Assembly (NCBI GenBank): GCA_963718695.1
Contig: OY970371.1
Location: forward strand, 2,666,001 to 2,730,000
DNA length: 64,000 nucleotides
Direction of reading: 5' to 3'
DNA from: Manganitrophus sp963718695
GTDB taxonomy: Bacteria; Nitrospirota; Nitrospiria; SBBL01; Manganitrophaceae
The stretch's first letter is position 1; every line of letters starts with the position of its first letter. The position numbers were made by a program, and so were the translations under genes. The notes beneath the pieces are model-generated. The model was not told the DNA's origin. It did not search any database and saw nothing but the letters and a program-made list of their open reading frames with translations. Below are positions 7,097-16,644 of this stretch, piece by piece.

Positions 7097-7990
7097 TTAA
7101 ACTGGCGACCTTCTCAATACTCGGGCGACCCACACCTTTACCACATCCTTCTTTTCGAAGGCGGCGGCGGCCTGTTTGGCCAAAGAATACTCGCTGAAGC
7201 AGGCAAAAAGGGTCGGACCACTTCCCGACATCAAAACCCCTTTTCCTCCCAAGCCGAGGAGTTCCTTCTTGATTTGGGTGAGTTGCGGAAAGGCCTCTAA
7301 CGTGACCTCTTCCAAGTCGTTATGAGGGCGGTGATAGATCTCCCTTAAAGAGGGTCTGTGAGCAATAAATTTGTTTATAGTAATCTCCCGGTCGCTTTTT
7401 GTCAACCCTAATTTTCGCGAAAACGCCTGATAAACCCAAGCGGTCGAGACGGCGATGCCGGGGTTGACCAGCACCATCCAGCCTGCTCGGTTCGCGGTTG
7501 CCGGCTCAATCTGACCCCCCCTTCCCGACGCCCAAGCGGTCGGACCAGAGAGGAAGAAAGGAACGTCACTTCCGAGCGTGGCGCCGAGGCGGGCCAATCG
7601 CTCACGGGACCAACGGAGACCCCAGAGACGGTTCAGACCGACCAATGTCGCCGCCGCATCGCTGCTCCCTCCCCCCAGCCCCGCTGCAATCGGAATGTTC
7701 TTAGTGAGCCGGATGGAGACCCCTTTCGATCGCTTCTCCCCTTGGAAAGCAGTCGTTTGAAGCGCTTCGGCCGCCCGGAAGACGAGGTTGGAGCGATCGA
7801 CCGGAAGGGAGGATTCATTCTCAATCGTTAAGCGAAGTCCGGACCGCTCCTCCCGGAGGGCGACAAAATCATAGAGGCCGACCATCTGCATCAAAGAGAG
7901 GATTTCATGGTAGCCGTCTTCTCTGCGCCCGAGGACCTTTAAATAAAGATTGACCTTGGCAGGGGCCTTGATCAAAACGGTTTTTTTCAT
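7097..7990 (-). CDS. ispE: 4-(cytidine 5'-diphospho)-2-C-methyl-D-erythritol kinase
   Basis: 297 residues, a GHMP kinase of the MEP isoprenoid pathway. The N-terminus KAPAKVNLYLKVLGRREDGYHEI is diagnostic for IspE. The ATP-binding glycine loop PIAAGLGGGSSDAAATL lies near residue 95, and the C-terminal GHMP motif is GVLMSGSGPTLFACF. It phosphorylates CDP-methylerythritol at the 2-hydroxyl. No strong Shine-Dalgarno site is visible before the ATG. tRNA-Gln follows 11 bases downstream. Confidence 0.96.
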   Translation of the reverse strand: MKKTVLIKAPAKVNLYLKVLGRREDGYHEILSLMQMVGLYDFVALREERSGLRLTIENESSLPVDRSNLVFRAAEALQTTAFQGEKRSKGVSIRLTKNIPIAAGLGGGSSDAAATLVGLNRLWGLRWSRERLARLGATLGSDVPFFLSGPTAWASGRGGQIEPATANRAGWMVLVNPGIAVSTAWVYQAFSRKLGLTKSDREITINKFIAHRPSLREIYHRPHNDLEEVTLEAFPQLTQIKKELLGLGGKGVLMSGSGPTLFACFSEYSLAKQAAAAFEKKDVVKVWVARVLRRSPV

Positions 7991-8069
7991 GCAATCAGTA
8001 TGATGGGGTTATTGAGAGAAGGGATTGTACGATATTCCGACCCAAAAGGCGAGCGGGTCGGAATTTTTT

Positions 8070-9506
8070 CTACTCAAGGAGATCGTCGGGGTTGTCGTCA
8101 GCGTCGTCTTCGAGGGTCGGATCGATCTCCCCGTTCTTCAGCTTCTTGATGCCGTATTTGTCAAGCCGATAACGGAAGGAGCGAAAGTTGAGGTGAAGGA
8201 GCTTGGCCGCCTCTTTCTTGACCCAATTTGTCTCTTGAAGGGCCTTTAGAAGAAGCTCCTTTTCGATCTTCCCGATTAGATCCTCCAAATGGAGTCCGTC
8301 CTCCGGGATGGCGGCCGGAATCGGGAAGCTCTCCTCCGGTTTAAGAAAACCTTGGTTAAAGTCGGCCAAGGTCAGCATTGTATGGGAGGCCAGCGCGACG
8401 GCGCGCTCGACCACGTTCTCGAGCTCTCGCACATTTCCCTTCCACTCGTGGTTCATCAAGACACGCATTGCCTCCGGTTCAATCCCCTCGATTTCTTTTC
8501 CAAGGCTCTGATTGAACTTGCGCAGAAAAAAATCGGCGAGCATCGGAATATCTTCCGGCCGCTCCCGCAAGGGAGGAAGGTCGATCGGGATCACATCCAA
8601 ACGATAGTAGAGATCTTCGCGGAATTTCCCTTCCGCCACCATCTTCTCAAGATCGCGATTGGTTGCCGCGATGATCCGAACATCGACCTTCAAATCTTTT
8701 GTCCCGCCGACGCGGCGGAACTCTTTCTCCTGGAGGACCCTCAGGAGCTTGACCTGGATCGACAGAGAGGTCTCCCCGATTTCGTCGAGGAAAATGCTCC
8801 CTTCGTGAGCAATTTCAAAAAGCCCTTCTTTGTTTCCGATCGCCCCCGTGAAAGAGCCCTTCATATGGCCGAAGAGCTCGCTTTCCAGCAGCGCTTCCGG
8901 AAGCGCACTGCAGTTGACCGTGACAAAGGAGCGATCGCGCCTTGCGCTGTTAAAATGAATCGCGCGCGCAATCAACTCCTTCCCGGTCCCCGATTCTCCA
9001 TAGATCAACACATTACTTTTGCTGTCGGCGACCTTTCGGACCAGATCGAGAACACGCTTCATCTTTTCGCTCTTTCCGATAATCTGGGTGAACGTCGCCT
9101 GTCCCTTCAGCTCGCGGCGAAGTTGCGTATTCTCCTGGCGGAGTTTCCGCCGCTCCAGGGCATTTTTAATGATCAGCTTGACCTCATCGATCTGAAAGGG
9201 TTTGGTCAGGTAGTCGTAGGCCCCTTCTTTCATCGCCTCGACCGCCGTTTCGGCCGAGGCATAGGCGGTCATCATGATGATGATCGTCTCAGGGGAGAGA
9301 TCCTTCAGCGCTTTCAAGAGATCAAGGCCGCTCATCCGGGGCATCTTCATATCGGTGAGGACCAGATCGAAGATATCCTTCTCCAAAACCTTCAAGGCCT
9401 GATCACCGTCCTCCGCCGTCTCGACAAAATAGCCCTCTTTCTTAAGGACAATCGACAGGAAGTCCCGCATGCTTTTTTCGTTATCAACGACCAGTACCTT
9501 TTCCAT
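8070..9506 (-). CDS. pilR: Sigma54-dependent response regulator, PilR type
   Basis: 478 residues in NtrC architecture. The receiver is at 1-120 with phospho-acceptor D52 (LVLTDMKMP) and the KPF lysine. The AAA+ domain (about 140-370) has Walker A GESGTGKE and Walker B SIFLDEIGE. A Fis-type helix-turn-helix lies at the C-terminus (LLLKALQETNWVKKEAAKLL), with an acidic tail (DDADDNPDDLLE). The sigma54-contact loop reads GSFTGA instead of the commoner GAFTGA. It starts 9 bases after the histidine kinase gene and closes the pilB-T-C-S-R operon, so PilR is the natural name. Its usual target, a pilin gene, is not in this window. Confidence 0.9.
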   Translation of the reverse strand: MEKVLVVDNEKSMRDFLSIVLKKEGYFVETAEDGDQALKVLEKDIFDLVLTDMKMPRMSGLDLLKALKDLSPETIIIMMTAYASAETAVEAMKEGAYDYLTKPFQIDEVKLIIKNALERRKLRQENTQLRRELKGQATFTQIIGKSEKMKRVLDLVRKVADSKSNVLIYGESGTGKELIARAIHFNSARRDRSFVTVNCSALPEALLESELFGHMKGSFTGAIGNKEGLFEIAHEGSIFLDEIGETSLSIQVKLLRVLQEKEFRRVGGTKDLKVDVRIIAATNRDLEKMVAEGKFREDLYYRLDVIPIDLPPLRERPEDIPMLADFFLRKFNQSLGKEIEGIEPEAMRVLMNHEWKGNVRELENVVERAVALASHTMLTLADFNQGFLKPEESFPIPAAIPEDGLHLEDLIGKIEKELLLKALQETNWVKKEAAKLLHLNFRSFRYRLDKYGIKKLKNGEIDPTLEDDADDNPDDLLE

Positions 9507-9515
9507 CTCTCTTTC

Positions 9516-11267
9516 CTATACCGATAACGACTTTAACCGGCTCTCTGCAGATTGAAAAAGATCGGAAGGACGATCGGCCTCCGGAGACCTCTCCGGGCGG
9601 GAATCCTCGATATCCAGCCGTTCGCTTCTTGTCAACTCATCGAGCGGAAGAGCGATAAAAAACGTGGTTCCCTTGGGAGAGCTCTCGACGCGAATTTCTC
9701 CCGTATGTTCTTCGATGATCCGCTGGACAATCGACAGACCTAAACCCGACCCTGAACTTTTCGTCGTAAAGAAAGGATAAAAGATTTTCGAGAGATCTCC
9801 CTTTTGGATCCCCCCTCCCGTGTCGGTAAAGAGGATCTCGATCCGCTCATCCGGTCCCCTCCCGGATTTCCCCTTTTTAGGACGGGTCCGCCGCGTCGAA
9901 ATCGTCAGCACCCCTTCCTCCGGCATCGCTTGAAAGGCATTCATCGCAAGATTCCAGAAGACCTGCCGGATCTGATCGGGATCGATCAAAATCATCAGCG
10001 GCTCCGATGGAATCAGCAGGGAAACCTTGATCCGATCGTGATACTCCGGATTATTTTGAAGAAGCTGAACCGTTTCCGACAAAAGCGCATGAAGATCGGT
10101 CCGCCGCCGCCGCGGCGGCAGCGGCTTCGCGTAGAGAAGAAATTGCGTGATAATGGAGTTGAGCCGGTCTGCCTCTCTGACGGCAATCTCCATCAGCTTC
10201 AAGTGCTCATCGCGGAGGCTGAGGTCGCCTTTGAGCACCTCGATCGAACCGCTGAGGGAGGCGAGCGGGTTTCGGATCTCGTGCGCCATACCCGCCGCCA
10301 TCTCTCCAATGGTGGCAAGCCGTTCTTTTTTTTGCATTTCCTCTTCGAGACTTTTCAACTGGGTCAAATCCTGAAATGTCCCGATAATCCCGATTTGTCC
10401 GCCGTGCTCGTTCCGCAGCGGTGAAATCGTGACCCCGAGGAGACAGCGCTCTCCCTTCTTTGTTGAAATCTCCCCATCGAACCGCTGCGGAACGCCGGTG
10501 ATCGCGAGGTCTCTATACCGGTCCCGAATTTCGTCCCAGGAAAAGAGCTCCCACCAGATCGATCCAACCGCCTCCTCCGCCCGGAAGCCGGTCATTTCGG
10601 AGGCCGATCGGTTAAACGAAGTGATCTTTCCGGAAAGATCGGTCGTGACCAAGCCGCTGGAGATACTCTCAACAATATCTTCGGTGAAAACGCGCAACTT
10701 TGAAAACCCCACCTCTTTCTCATGCAAGCGTTCCGAGAGCCTTCCGCTGAGGCTGCCGACCGTAAAGAAGGTAATCATATAAAGAAAGAGCATATAGAAC
10801 ACTTCCTTATTGCCGAGCACGGTCGGGGAATCAAAGGGAGGAACCTGCGCATATTGCAGATTGACAATGGTGCCGAATAAAAAAGTGGCCGCCGCTGCGG
10901 TCAACACGCCCCCCTTGCGGTGGAAGAAAATGCATGCGGAGACGATGGTAATGACATAAAGAAAAGAGAAAGGACTGCCAATTCCCCCCGTCACAACGAT
11001 CAGGGCGGTTTCGAACAAAAGGTCAATCCCCAATTGGATGGAGATGAAAAAAAGGGGATACCGGATCCGCGTGATGAAAAGGGCATAAACAAGGGTCAAG
11101 AAATAGGTCGATCCGATCAGGATATAAAAAGTAGTAATCGACCCTGGATTTTTGAGGTATGTGAGTTGCAGCAGAAGAGGAATACCGAGAAGAGAGGTCA
11201 CCAGGAAAATCCGGAGGGCCATCAGCCACTTGATTCTTCCTAAGATGATCTCGTCTTCCCGCTTCAT
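9516..11267 (-). CDS. pilS: Membrane sensor histidine kinase, PilS type
   Basis: About 583 residues. The first 190 hold roughly six membrane helices (ALRIFLVTSLLGIPLLL through FYMLFLYMITFFTVGSL). A PAS domain follows (about 195-310: GLVTTDLSGKITSFNRSASEMTG), then HisKA with GMAHEIRNPLASL (phospho-His), an N box WNLAMNAFQAMPE and GSGLGLSIVQRIIEEHTG of the ATPase. The ATG at 11267 is preferred over the adjoining TTG. It is the cognate kinase of the regulator that follows immediately. Together they should control pilin expression through sigma54 (established for PilSR in Pseudomonas; inferred here). Confidence 0.9.
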   Translation of the reverse strand: MKREDEIILGRIKWLMALRIFLVTSLLGIPLLLQLTYLKNPGSITTFYILIGSTYFLTLVYALFITRIRYPLFFISIQLGIDLLFETALIVVTGGIGSPFSFLYVITIVSACIFFHRKGGVLTAAAATFLFGTIVNLQYAQVPPFDSPTVLGNKEVFYMLFLYMITFFTVGSLSGRLSERLHEKEVGFSKLRVFTEDIVESISSGLVTTDLSGKITSFNRSASEMTGFRAEEAVGSIWWELFSWDEIRDRYRDLAITGVPQRFDGEISTKKGERCLLGVTISPLRNEHGGQIGIIGTFQDLTQLKSLEEEMQKKERLATIGEMAAGMAHEIRNPLASLSGSIEVLKGDLSLRDEHLKLMEIAVREADRLNSIITQFLLYAKPLPPRRRRTDLHALLSETVQLLQNNPEYHDRIKVSLLIPSEPLMILIDPDQIRQVFWNLAMNAFQAMPEEGVLTISTRRTRPKKGKSGRGPDERIEILFTDTGGGIQKGDLSKIFYPFFTTKSSGSGLGLSIVQRIIEEHTGEIRVESSPKGTTFFIALPLDELTRSERLDIEDSRPERSPEADRPSDLFQSAESRLKSLSV

Positions 11268-11299
11268 CAACCTATCCTACCGAAGTGTCACAACCGGTT

Positions 11300-12505
11300 C
11301 TATCCGACCACCGCGGCCAATTTAAAGATCGGAAGATACATGGCGATCACGATCGTCCCGATGGTCACACCGAGGAAGACCATCAGCATCGGCTCCAGCA
11401 ACGAGGTCAAGGCGCCGACGGCGGAATCGACCTCATCGTCATAAAAATCGGCGATTTTGCTCAGCATGGCATCCAGCGCGCCGGTCGTCTCGCCCACTGC
11501 AATCATCTGGACCACCATCGGAGGGAAGACCTTCTCTTTTCCGAGCGGGTCTGAAATCGTTTTCCCTTCGCTGATGCTCTGACGGGCGTTCATGAGCGCC
11601 TCTTCGATGATCTTGTTTCCCGACGTCTTGGCGACGATTCCCAGCCCCTCGAGAATCGGCACACCGCTGGCGATCAACGTCCCCAGGGTCCGCGTAAATT
11701 TGGCAACCGCCGCCTTCCGGATCAAATCACCGAGCACTGGAAGTTTCAAGGCAATTTTATCGACCACCTTCCTTCCATTCGGCGTCCGATAATATTTTTT
11801 GAAACCATACACGGCCAATCCGATCGCCGCTGCAATTTTAATAACATTTCTTTGCATAAAGTGGCTGATATCGATGACGAACTGAGTCAGTGCCGGTAGG
11901 GTGCCGCCAAAATCGGTAAACATCTGTGCAAAGATCGGAATCACGAAGACGAGCAAGACGACAATCACGATCCCGGCCACTCCCATAATCGTGGAGGGAT
12001 ACACCATCGCCGACTTAATTTGCTTTTTCAACTTCATCGATTTTTCAATGTGCTTCGCCAACCGATTCAAAATCGTATCGAGAATACCCCCCGCCTCCCC
12101 CGCCGCCACCATATTCACATAGAGATCGTCAAAGACCTTGGGGTGTTTCCGCAAGGCATCGGCATAGGTCGACCCTCCCTCTACATCACCCCGAACCTCT
12201 CCAACCGCCTTGGCTAGAACTGGATTCTCGCATTGAGCCGATAAAATTTCAAGACATTGTACCAGGGGAAGCCCGGCATCGATCATCGTGGCGAATTGCC
12301 GTGTGAAGATGACAATATCTTTATCGCTGACCTTTCCTCCGCCGAATCCCGGCATTTTGAAGTCATTGGCCTTTTGCTGAACGGCGGTAACAAGGATATT
12401 TTCCTTTCTGAGAAGGGCAATGACCTCCTCTCGGCTGTTCGCCGCCAGCTGCCCTTTCTGAATTGTCCCCTGCCGGTTCTTTCCCGTCCATTCAAACGTC
12501 GCCAT
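11300..12505 (-). CDS. pilC: Type IV pilus inner-membrane platform protein PilC
   Basis: 401 residues, the usual PilC/GspF length. It has an N-terminal FEWTGKNRQGTIQKGQLAANSREEV segment and two T2SSF repeats (about 70-195 and 270-395), each ending in membrane helices. Both carry the family pattern F.R.....I.AG.P (FTRQFATMIDAGLPLVQ and FTRTLGTLIASGVPIL). PilC anchors the PilB and PilT motors in the inner membrane. The gene follows pilT by 36 bases. Confidence 0.95.
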   Translation of the reverse strand: MATFEWTGKNRQGTIQKGQLAANSREEVIALLRKENILVTAVQQKANDFKMPGFGGGKVSDKDIVIFTRQFATMIDAGLPLVQCLEILSAQCENPVLAKAVGEVRGDVEGGSTYADALRKHPKVFDDLYVNMVAAGEAGGILDTILNRLAKHIEKSMKLKKQIKSAMVYPSTIMGVAGIVIVVLLVFVIPIFAQMFTDFGGTLPALTQFVIDISHFMQRNVIKIAAAIGLAVYGFKKYYRTPNGRKVVDKIALKLPVLGDLIRKAAVAKFTRTLGTLIASGVPILEGLGIVAKTSGNKIIEEALMNARQSISEGKTISDPLGKEKVFPPMVVQMIAVGETTGALDAMLSKIADFYDDEVDSAVGALTSLLEPMLMVFLGVTIGTIVIAMYLPIFKLAAVVG

Positions 12506-12541
12506 GGATCACTCCTTGATGACTGGGTGTCATCGTTATTC

Positions 12542-13660
12542 CTAGTTCCGGACCATCTTCCCCGGGTCGCGAGGGGGTGAACCCGGACCAACCCCTCCGC
12601 CGCGATTAATCATATTCATCAACTCTTCGAGATTGCTCGATCTGGCAAGCGCATCTTCATAGGAGATGATCCGCTTTGTGTATAACTCATACAATGACTG
12701 GTTCATCGTCTGCATTCCATGTTTTCCCTGACCGGTTTGCATTGAAGAATAAATCTGATGCACTTTGTCTTCACGAATGAGGTTCCGGATCGCCGGCGTG
12801 GGGATCAGGACCTCCATTGCCATCGCCCTTCCTTGGCCGTTCGATTTCGCGATCAACTGCTGCGAAATAATGCCCTCCAACACAAACGAAAGTTGCGCCC
12901 GAACCTGAGGCTGTTGATGGGGCGGAAAAACATCGATGATCCGGTTGACCGTTTGCGCGCAGGAATTGGTATGAAGGGTTCCGAAGGTCAGATGGCCTGT
13001 TTCCGAGATGGTGAGCGCCGCCTCGATCGTCTCAAGATCACGCATTTCCCCGATCAGCACGACATCGGGGTCTTGGCGGAGAATATATTTCAATGCCGCC
13101 TTAAACGTCTTTGTATCGGTCGTCACCTCCCGCTGGTTCACCACCGATTTTTTATGAGGATGGAGGAATTCGATCGGGTCTTCAATGGTCAAAATGTGAT
13201 CGTGGCGTTCCGAGTTGATCCGATCGATCATCGAGGCCAGGGTGGTCGATTTTCCGCTTCCGGTCGGCCCGGTCACCAAAACCAGCCCCCTCGGTTTCTT
13301 TACCAAATCCTGGACCACGTGCGGAAGCCCTAACTCCTCAAAGGTTTTAATTTTGAATGGGATGGTCCGAATGGCCGCACCGACCGCGCCCCGCTGCAGG
13401 AAAATATTGCCGCGAAACCGGCTAAAACCTTTTAGTCCGAATGAGAAGTCGAGCTCGCTTTCCTCTTCAAACCGATGCTTCTGTGCATCGGTTAATATGC
13501 TGTAGACCAGCTGCTTGGTATCGGCCGGCGTCAGCTGGGGAAAATCGAGGGGCGTCAGTTGCCCATTGACACGGATTTGGGGGGCGGTGCCTGTCGTCAA
13601 ATGGAGATCCGACGCCCCTTTTTCAATCATGATCTGAAGTAATTGATGCAAATTCGCCAT
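12542..13660 (-). CDS. pilT: Type IV pilus retraction ATPase PilT
   Basis: 372 residues. Visible are Walker A VTGPTGSGKST, the Asp box (ILTIEDPIEFLH), the Walker B-like VVLIGEMRDLETI and the His box TGHLTFGTLHTNS. The PilT-specific C-terminal AIRNLIREDKVHQIYSSMQTGQ and GMQTMNQSL are present, followed by a short Gly/Pro-rich tail (GGGVGPGSPPRD) of unknown role. Hexameric PilT depolymerises pili and drives twitching. It starts 13 bases after pilB. Confidence 0.96.
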   Translation of the reverse strand: MANLHQLLQIMIEKGASDLHLTTGTAPQIRVNGQLTPLDFPQLTPADTKQLVYSILTDAQKHRFEEESELDFSFGLKGFSRFRGNIFLQRGAVGAAIRTIPFKIKTFEELGLPHVVQDLVKKPRGLVLVTGPTGSGKSTTLASMIDRINSERHDHILTIEDPIEFLHPHKKSVVNQREVTTDTKTFKAALKYILRQDPDVVLIGEMRDLETIEAALTISETGHLTFGTLHTNSCAQTVNRIIDVFPPHQQPQVRAQLSFVLEGIISQQLIAKSNGQGRAMAMEVLIPTPAIRNLIREDKVHQIYSSMQTGQGKHGMQTMNQSLYELYTKRIISYEDALARSSNLEELMNMINRGGGVGPGSPPRDPGKMVRN

Positions 13661-13673
13661 GCTGACTCCTTAC

Positions 13674-15473
13674 TTAATCCGCAAACGTGCTGTCCAACAC
13701 CTCTTCGATGGTGGTCATTCCCTCTTTCACCTTCGATAAGCCGCTCATCCGGAGTGTCTTCATCCCAAGAGAGATCGCCTTTTTTTTGATTTCATCCGCC
13801 GAAGCCCCCTGGAGGATTAATTCTCTGAGCTCCTCTTTCACCGGCATGACCTCATAAAGCGCCACCCGCCCTTTATAGCCGGTTTTGTTACAGATGTCAC
13901 ACCCCTTCCCCTTGTAAATAACCAACCCTTTCAGCTCTTCCTGTTTAAAACCGGCCTTCAGAAGCGCTTCGGGAGGGAGCGTATCGGGCTCCTTGCATTT
14001 GGCGCAGATTCTCCTGGCGAGCCGCTGCGCCAGGATGAGAACAACGGAAGAGGCGACAAGAAACGGCTCAATCCCCATGTTGAGGAGACGATTGACCGTC
14101 CCGGGGGCATCATTGGTGTGAAGGGTCGATAAGACGAGATGACCGGTGAGCGCCGCTTTGACGCCGATCTCGGCCGTTTCATAATCACGAATCTCTCCGA
14201 CCATGACGACATCGGGATCTTGCCGGAGAAACGATCGAAGGGCGGCCGCAAAGTTAAGACCGATTTCATCTTTCATCTGCACCTGATTGATCCCCATCAG
14301 GTTATACTCCACCGGATCTTCCGCCGTCATGATGTTGATCTCGGTGGTATTGATAGTGCTCAAGGCGGAGTAGAGGGTGGTCGTCTTTCCGCTACCGGTC
14401 GGCCCGGTCACCAAAACCATCCCATAAGGCGCATTGATCGCCTCCGTGAAGTCTTTTAGAGCCCCCACTTCGAAACCAAGTTTGGTTAAATCGAGGGAAA
14501 GGTTTCCCTTATCAAGGATACGCATCACCACCTTCTCCCCGAAGAGACAGGGGAGGGTCGAGACACGGAAATCGACCTCTTTCTTCTTTCCGAGCTTCAG
14601 CTTAATGCGGCCATCTTGCGGAAGGCGACGCTCCGCAATATCGAGCTTCGACATGATTTTCAGACGCGAAACCACGGCATTCTTGATTTTGATCGGAAGA
14701 TTCATAATCGTCTTCATCGAACCGTCGATTCGAAACCGGACCCGAAAAACCGTCTCAAAGGGCTCCACATGAATATCACTGGCACCGACCTTGATCGCAT
14801 TCACCAAGACCCCATTGACCAACTTGACAATCGGCGCATCGACATCCTTAAGCCCCCCATCGTCCTGCTGCTCTTCAACGACATCGATGTTTTCAAGCGC
14901 ATCTCCGACCACAGTATCGAAGTCATCGACCGAGACCATGGCATTGTCATCATCCTGGCCTTGGAAGCCGTCCTGTCCATCTTCCTCCGAGAGGGTATAG
15001 TCCTTCGCCTCGATCGTCATTGTCTTTTCAACGACCGCCAGGGCCCCCTTGCCATAATATTTATTGATTAAATCGACCACGGAGGACTCGGCGGCGATGA
15101 TCGGCTCGACATTGTAACCGGTCATGAATTTAATATCATCGATTGCAAAAACATCGGAGGGATCGACCATGGCGAGACTCAGCGTGGCCCCCAGCCGCTT
15201 GATGGGAACAACCAAGTATTTCTTCACCACTTCGGCAGGAACCAATTTGACGACCGCAGGATCGATCTCGATCTTCGACAGATCCGCCGCCGGAACGCCA
15301 TACTGCTGACTTAAGAATTTCAACAGCTTGGCTTCATCGATAAATCCGAGCCGAACCAGGATACTCCCGAGGCGCCCCCCCTCCTTTTTTTGAACGAGCA
15401 AGGCCTTTTGGAGCTGCTCTTCATTGATCAGCTGCGCATTGACAATAAGCTTTCCAAGTTTTTCCGAAACCAA
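13674..15473 (-). CDS. pilB: Type IV pilus extension ATPase PilB with MshEN c-di-GMP-binding domain
   Basis: 599 residues. The N-terminus contains two tandem 24-residue units. The second begins RLGSILVRLGF at about residue 34 and ends LLKFLSQQ, matching the MshEN c-di-GMP motif RLGxxLVxxG...L..Q. The ATPase core shows Walker A GPTGSGKTTTLY, an Asp box (MTAEDPVEY), VVMVGEIRDYETAE and GHLVLSTLHTND. A zinc-binding CAKC...CDIC tetracysteine follows. PilB powers pilus assembly. The operon starts here, about 110 bases downstream of a good sigma70 promoter. c-di-GMP binding is inferred from the motif. Confidence 0.95.
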   Translation of the reverse strand: MVSEKLGKLIVNAQLINEEQLQKALLVQKKEGGRLGSILVRLGFIDEAKLLKFLSQQYGVPAADLSKIEIDPAVVKLVPAEVVKKYLVVPIKRLGATLSLAMVDPSDVFAIDDIKFMTGYNVEPIIAAESSVVDLINKYYGKGALAVVEKTMTIEAKDYTLSEEDGQDGFQGQDDDNAMVSVDDFDTVVGDALENIDVVEEQQDDGGLKDVDAPIVKLVNGVLVNAIKVGASDIHVEPFETVFRVRFRIDGSMKTIMNLPIKIKNAVVSRLKIMSKLDIAERRLPQDGRIKLKLGKKKEVDFRVSTLPCLFGEKVVMRILDKGNLSLDLTKLGFEVGALKDFTEAINAPYGMVLVTGPTGSGKTTTLYSALSTINTTEINIMTAEDPVEYNLMGINQVQMKDEIGLNFAAALRSFLRQDPDVVMVGEIRDYETAEIGVKAALTGHLVLSTLHTNDAPGTVNRLLNMGIEPFLVASSVVLILAQRLARRICAKCKEPDTLPPEALLKAGFKQEELKGLVIYKGKGCDICNKTGYKGRVALYEVMPVKEELRELILQGASADEIKKKAISLGMKTLRMSGLSKVKEGMTTIEEVLDSTFAD

Positions 15474-15592
15474 AGGGAACCCTCGATATTATTATAGATA
15501 ACCTGGGATCGGCCCGACCAATTGAAAAAGAGATCATGACGGCGACCGGAGGGCCACGCTTCCGAGATGAAGACCACAAAAATGCTGAGGAA

Positions 15593-15621
15593 AGTCTATC
15601 CCAAGTTACAATTTCTGTCAA
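15593..15621 (-). promoter_or_regulatory. Sigma70-type promoter of the pilB-T-C-S-R operon
   Basis: Minus strand: -35 TTGACA (15616-15621), a 17-base spacer, -10 TAGACT (15593-15598). The leader to the pilB start would be roughly 110 bases. No other promoter as good is seen between aroE and pilB. Confidence 0.6.
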
Positions 15622-15696
15622 TGAAACGGGAGATTAGACAAAAAATGGTACCTACCGGTTTGGGATAGATCCATTCTCTTCTATTTTTCCGAAAAA

Positions 15697-16587
15697 TCAA
15701 TGCGAACGGGGGTCTTGGGAAAGAAGCGCTTCTTTAACAAGTTGTCTCATGACGGAAAGAGGGGCCTTCTGTTTGGTCCAGATTTCAAAGGCGAGCGATC
15801 CCTGATAGAGGAGCATCCCAAGCCCCGGGATGGCTGTTGCACCGGCCTTTTTCGCCGCAGCAAGGAGGGGCGTCTCTTCAGGACGATAGATCAGGTCGGC
15901 GACCGACCAGCGGGGATCGAGTAGATGAGACGGAAAGGGGGATGGATCACCCTGCTTCATTCCAAGGGGGGTGGTGTTCACCACCAGGGTCGGCCGACCC
16001 GGATCGGCCGGAAAGCCTGGACCGAAATCGACCCCGGGGAGGGATGTCTTTAAACGCGGCGCGAGTGCGGCCAATCGATCGGCCAGCGCTTTCCCGCGCG
16101 CCACCGTCCGCGCCACAATCACCATCTCCGCGATCGGCTGTTGCGCCAACGTCACCGCAACCGCCTTCGCCGCCCCGCCGGCCCCCAGAAGAATCACCCG
16201 CTTTCCGGAGAGATCGACATTCCTCTCTTGAAGGGATTCGAGAAAGCCACGCCCGTCGGTATTGCGGCCGATCAGCCGGCCCGCGGCGACTTCGATCGTA
16301 TTGACCGCGCCGATTTTCTTCGCCTCTTCATCGATCTCGTCGAGAAAAGGGAGGATCGTCTCTTTATGGGGGATCGTCACGTTCAGTCCAAGAATCCCGA
16401 GCGGAAGGATCCCCTTGACCGCCTCTTCCAACCGGTCGGGATGGACCTCGAAGGGAAGATAGCGATAAGGAAGACCGAGCGCGTCGAATGCCGCGTTGTG
16501 CATGAGTGGGGAAAGGGTATGGGCGACCGGGTGTCCGAAGATTCCAAAGACTTTCGTCTGGCCGGTGATTGGTTTCAAGTCACTCAT
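15697..16587 (-). CDS. aroE: Shikimate dehydrogenase
   Basis: 296 residues. The substrate site is FGIFGHPVAHTLSPLMHNAAF, with the catalytic Lys in LNVTIPHKETI. The NADP-binding glycine motif LLGAGGAAKAVAVTL follows, and NTTPLGM and PGLGMLLYQGSLAFEIW are typical. It reduces 3-dehydroshikimate to shikimate on the path to chorismate, the substrate of the TrpE protein in this window. It lies alone between the pil operon and the DUF512 gene, all in the same direction. Confidence 0.95.
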   Translation of the reverse strand: MSDLKPITGQTKVFGIFGHPVAHTLSPLMHNAAFDALGLPYRYLPFEVHPDRLEEAVKGILPLGILGLNVTIPHKETILPFLDEIDEEAKKIGAVNTIEVAAGRLIGRNTDGRGFLESLQERNVDLSGKRVILLGAGGAAKAVAVTLAQQPIAEMVIVARTVARGKALADRLAALAPRLKTSLPGVDFGPGFPADPGRPTLVVNTTPLGMKQGDPSPFPSHLLDPRWSVADLIYRPEETPLLAAAKKAGATAIPGLGMLLYQGSLAFEIWTKQKAPLSVMRQLVKEALLSQDPRSH

Positions 16588-16644
16588 TCGGTCCGGTGGC
16601 CGCTCCCCTCGCGAGGGATTGGAGGGCTACTTTCTAAGAAACCG

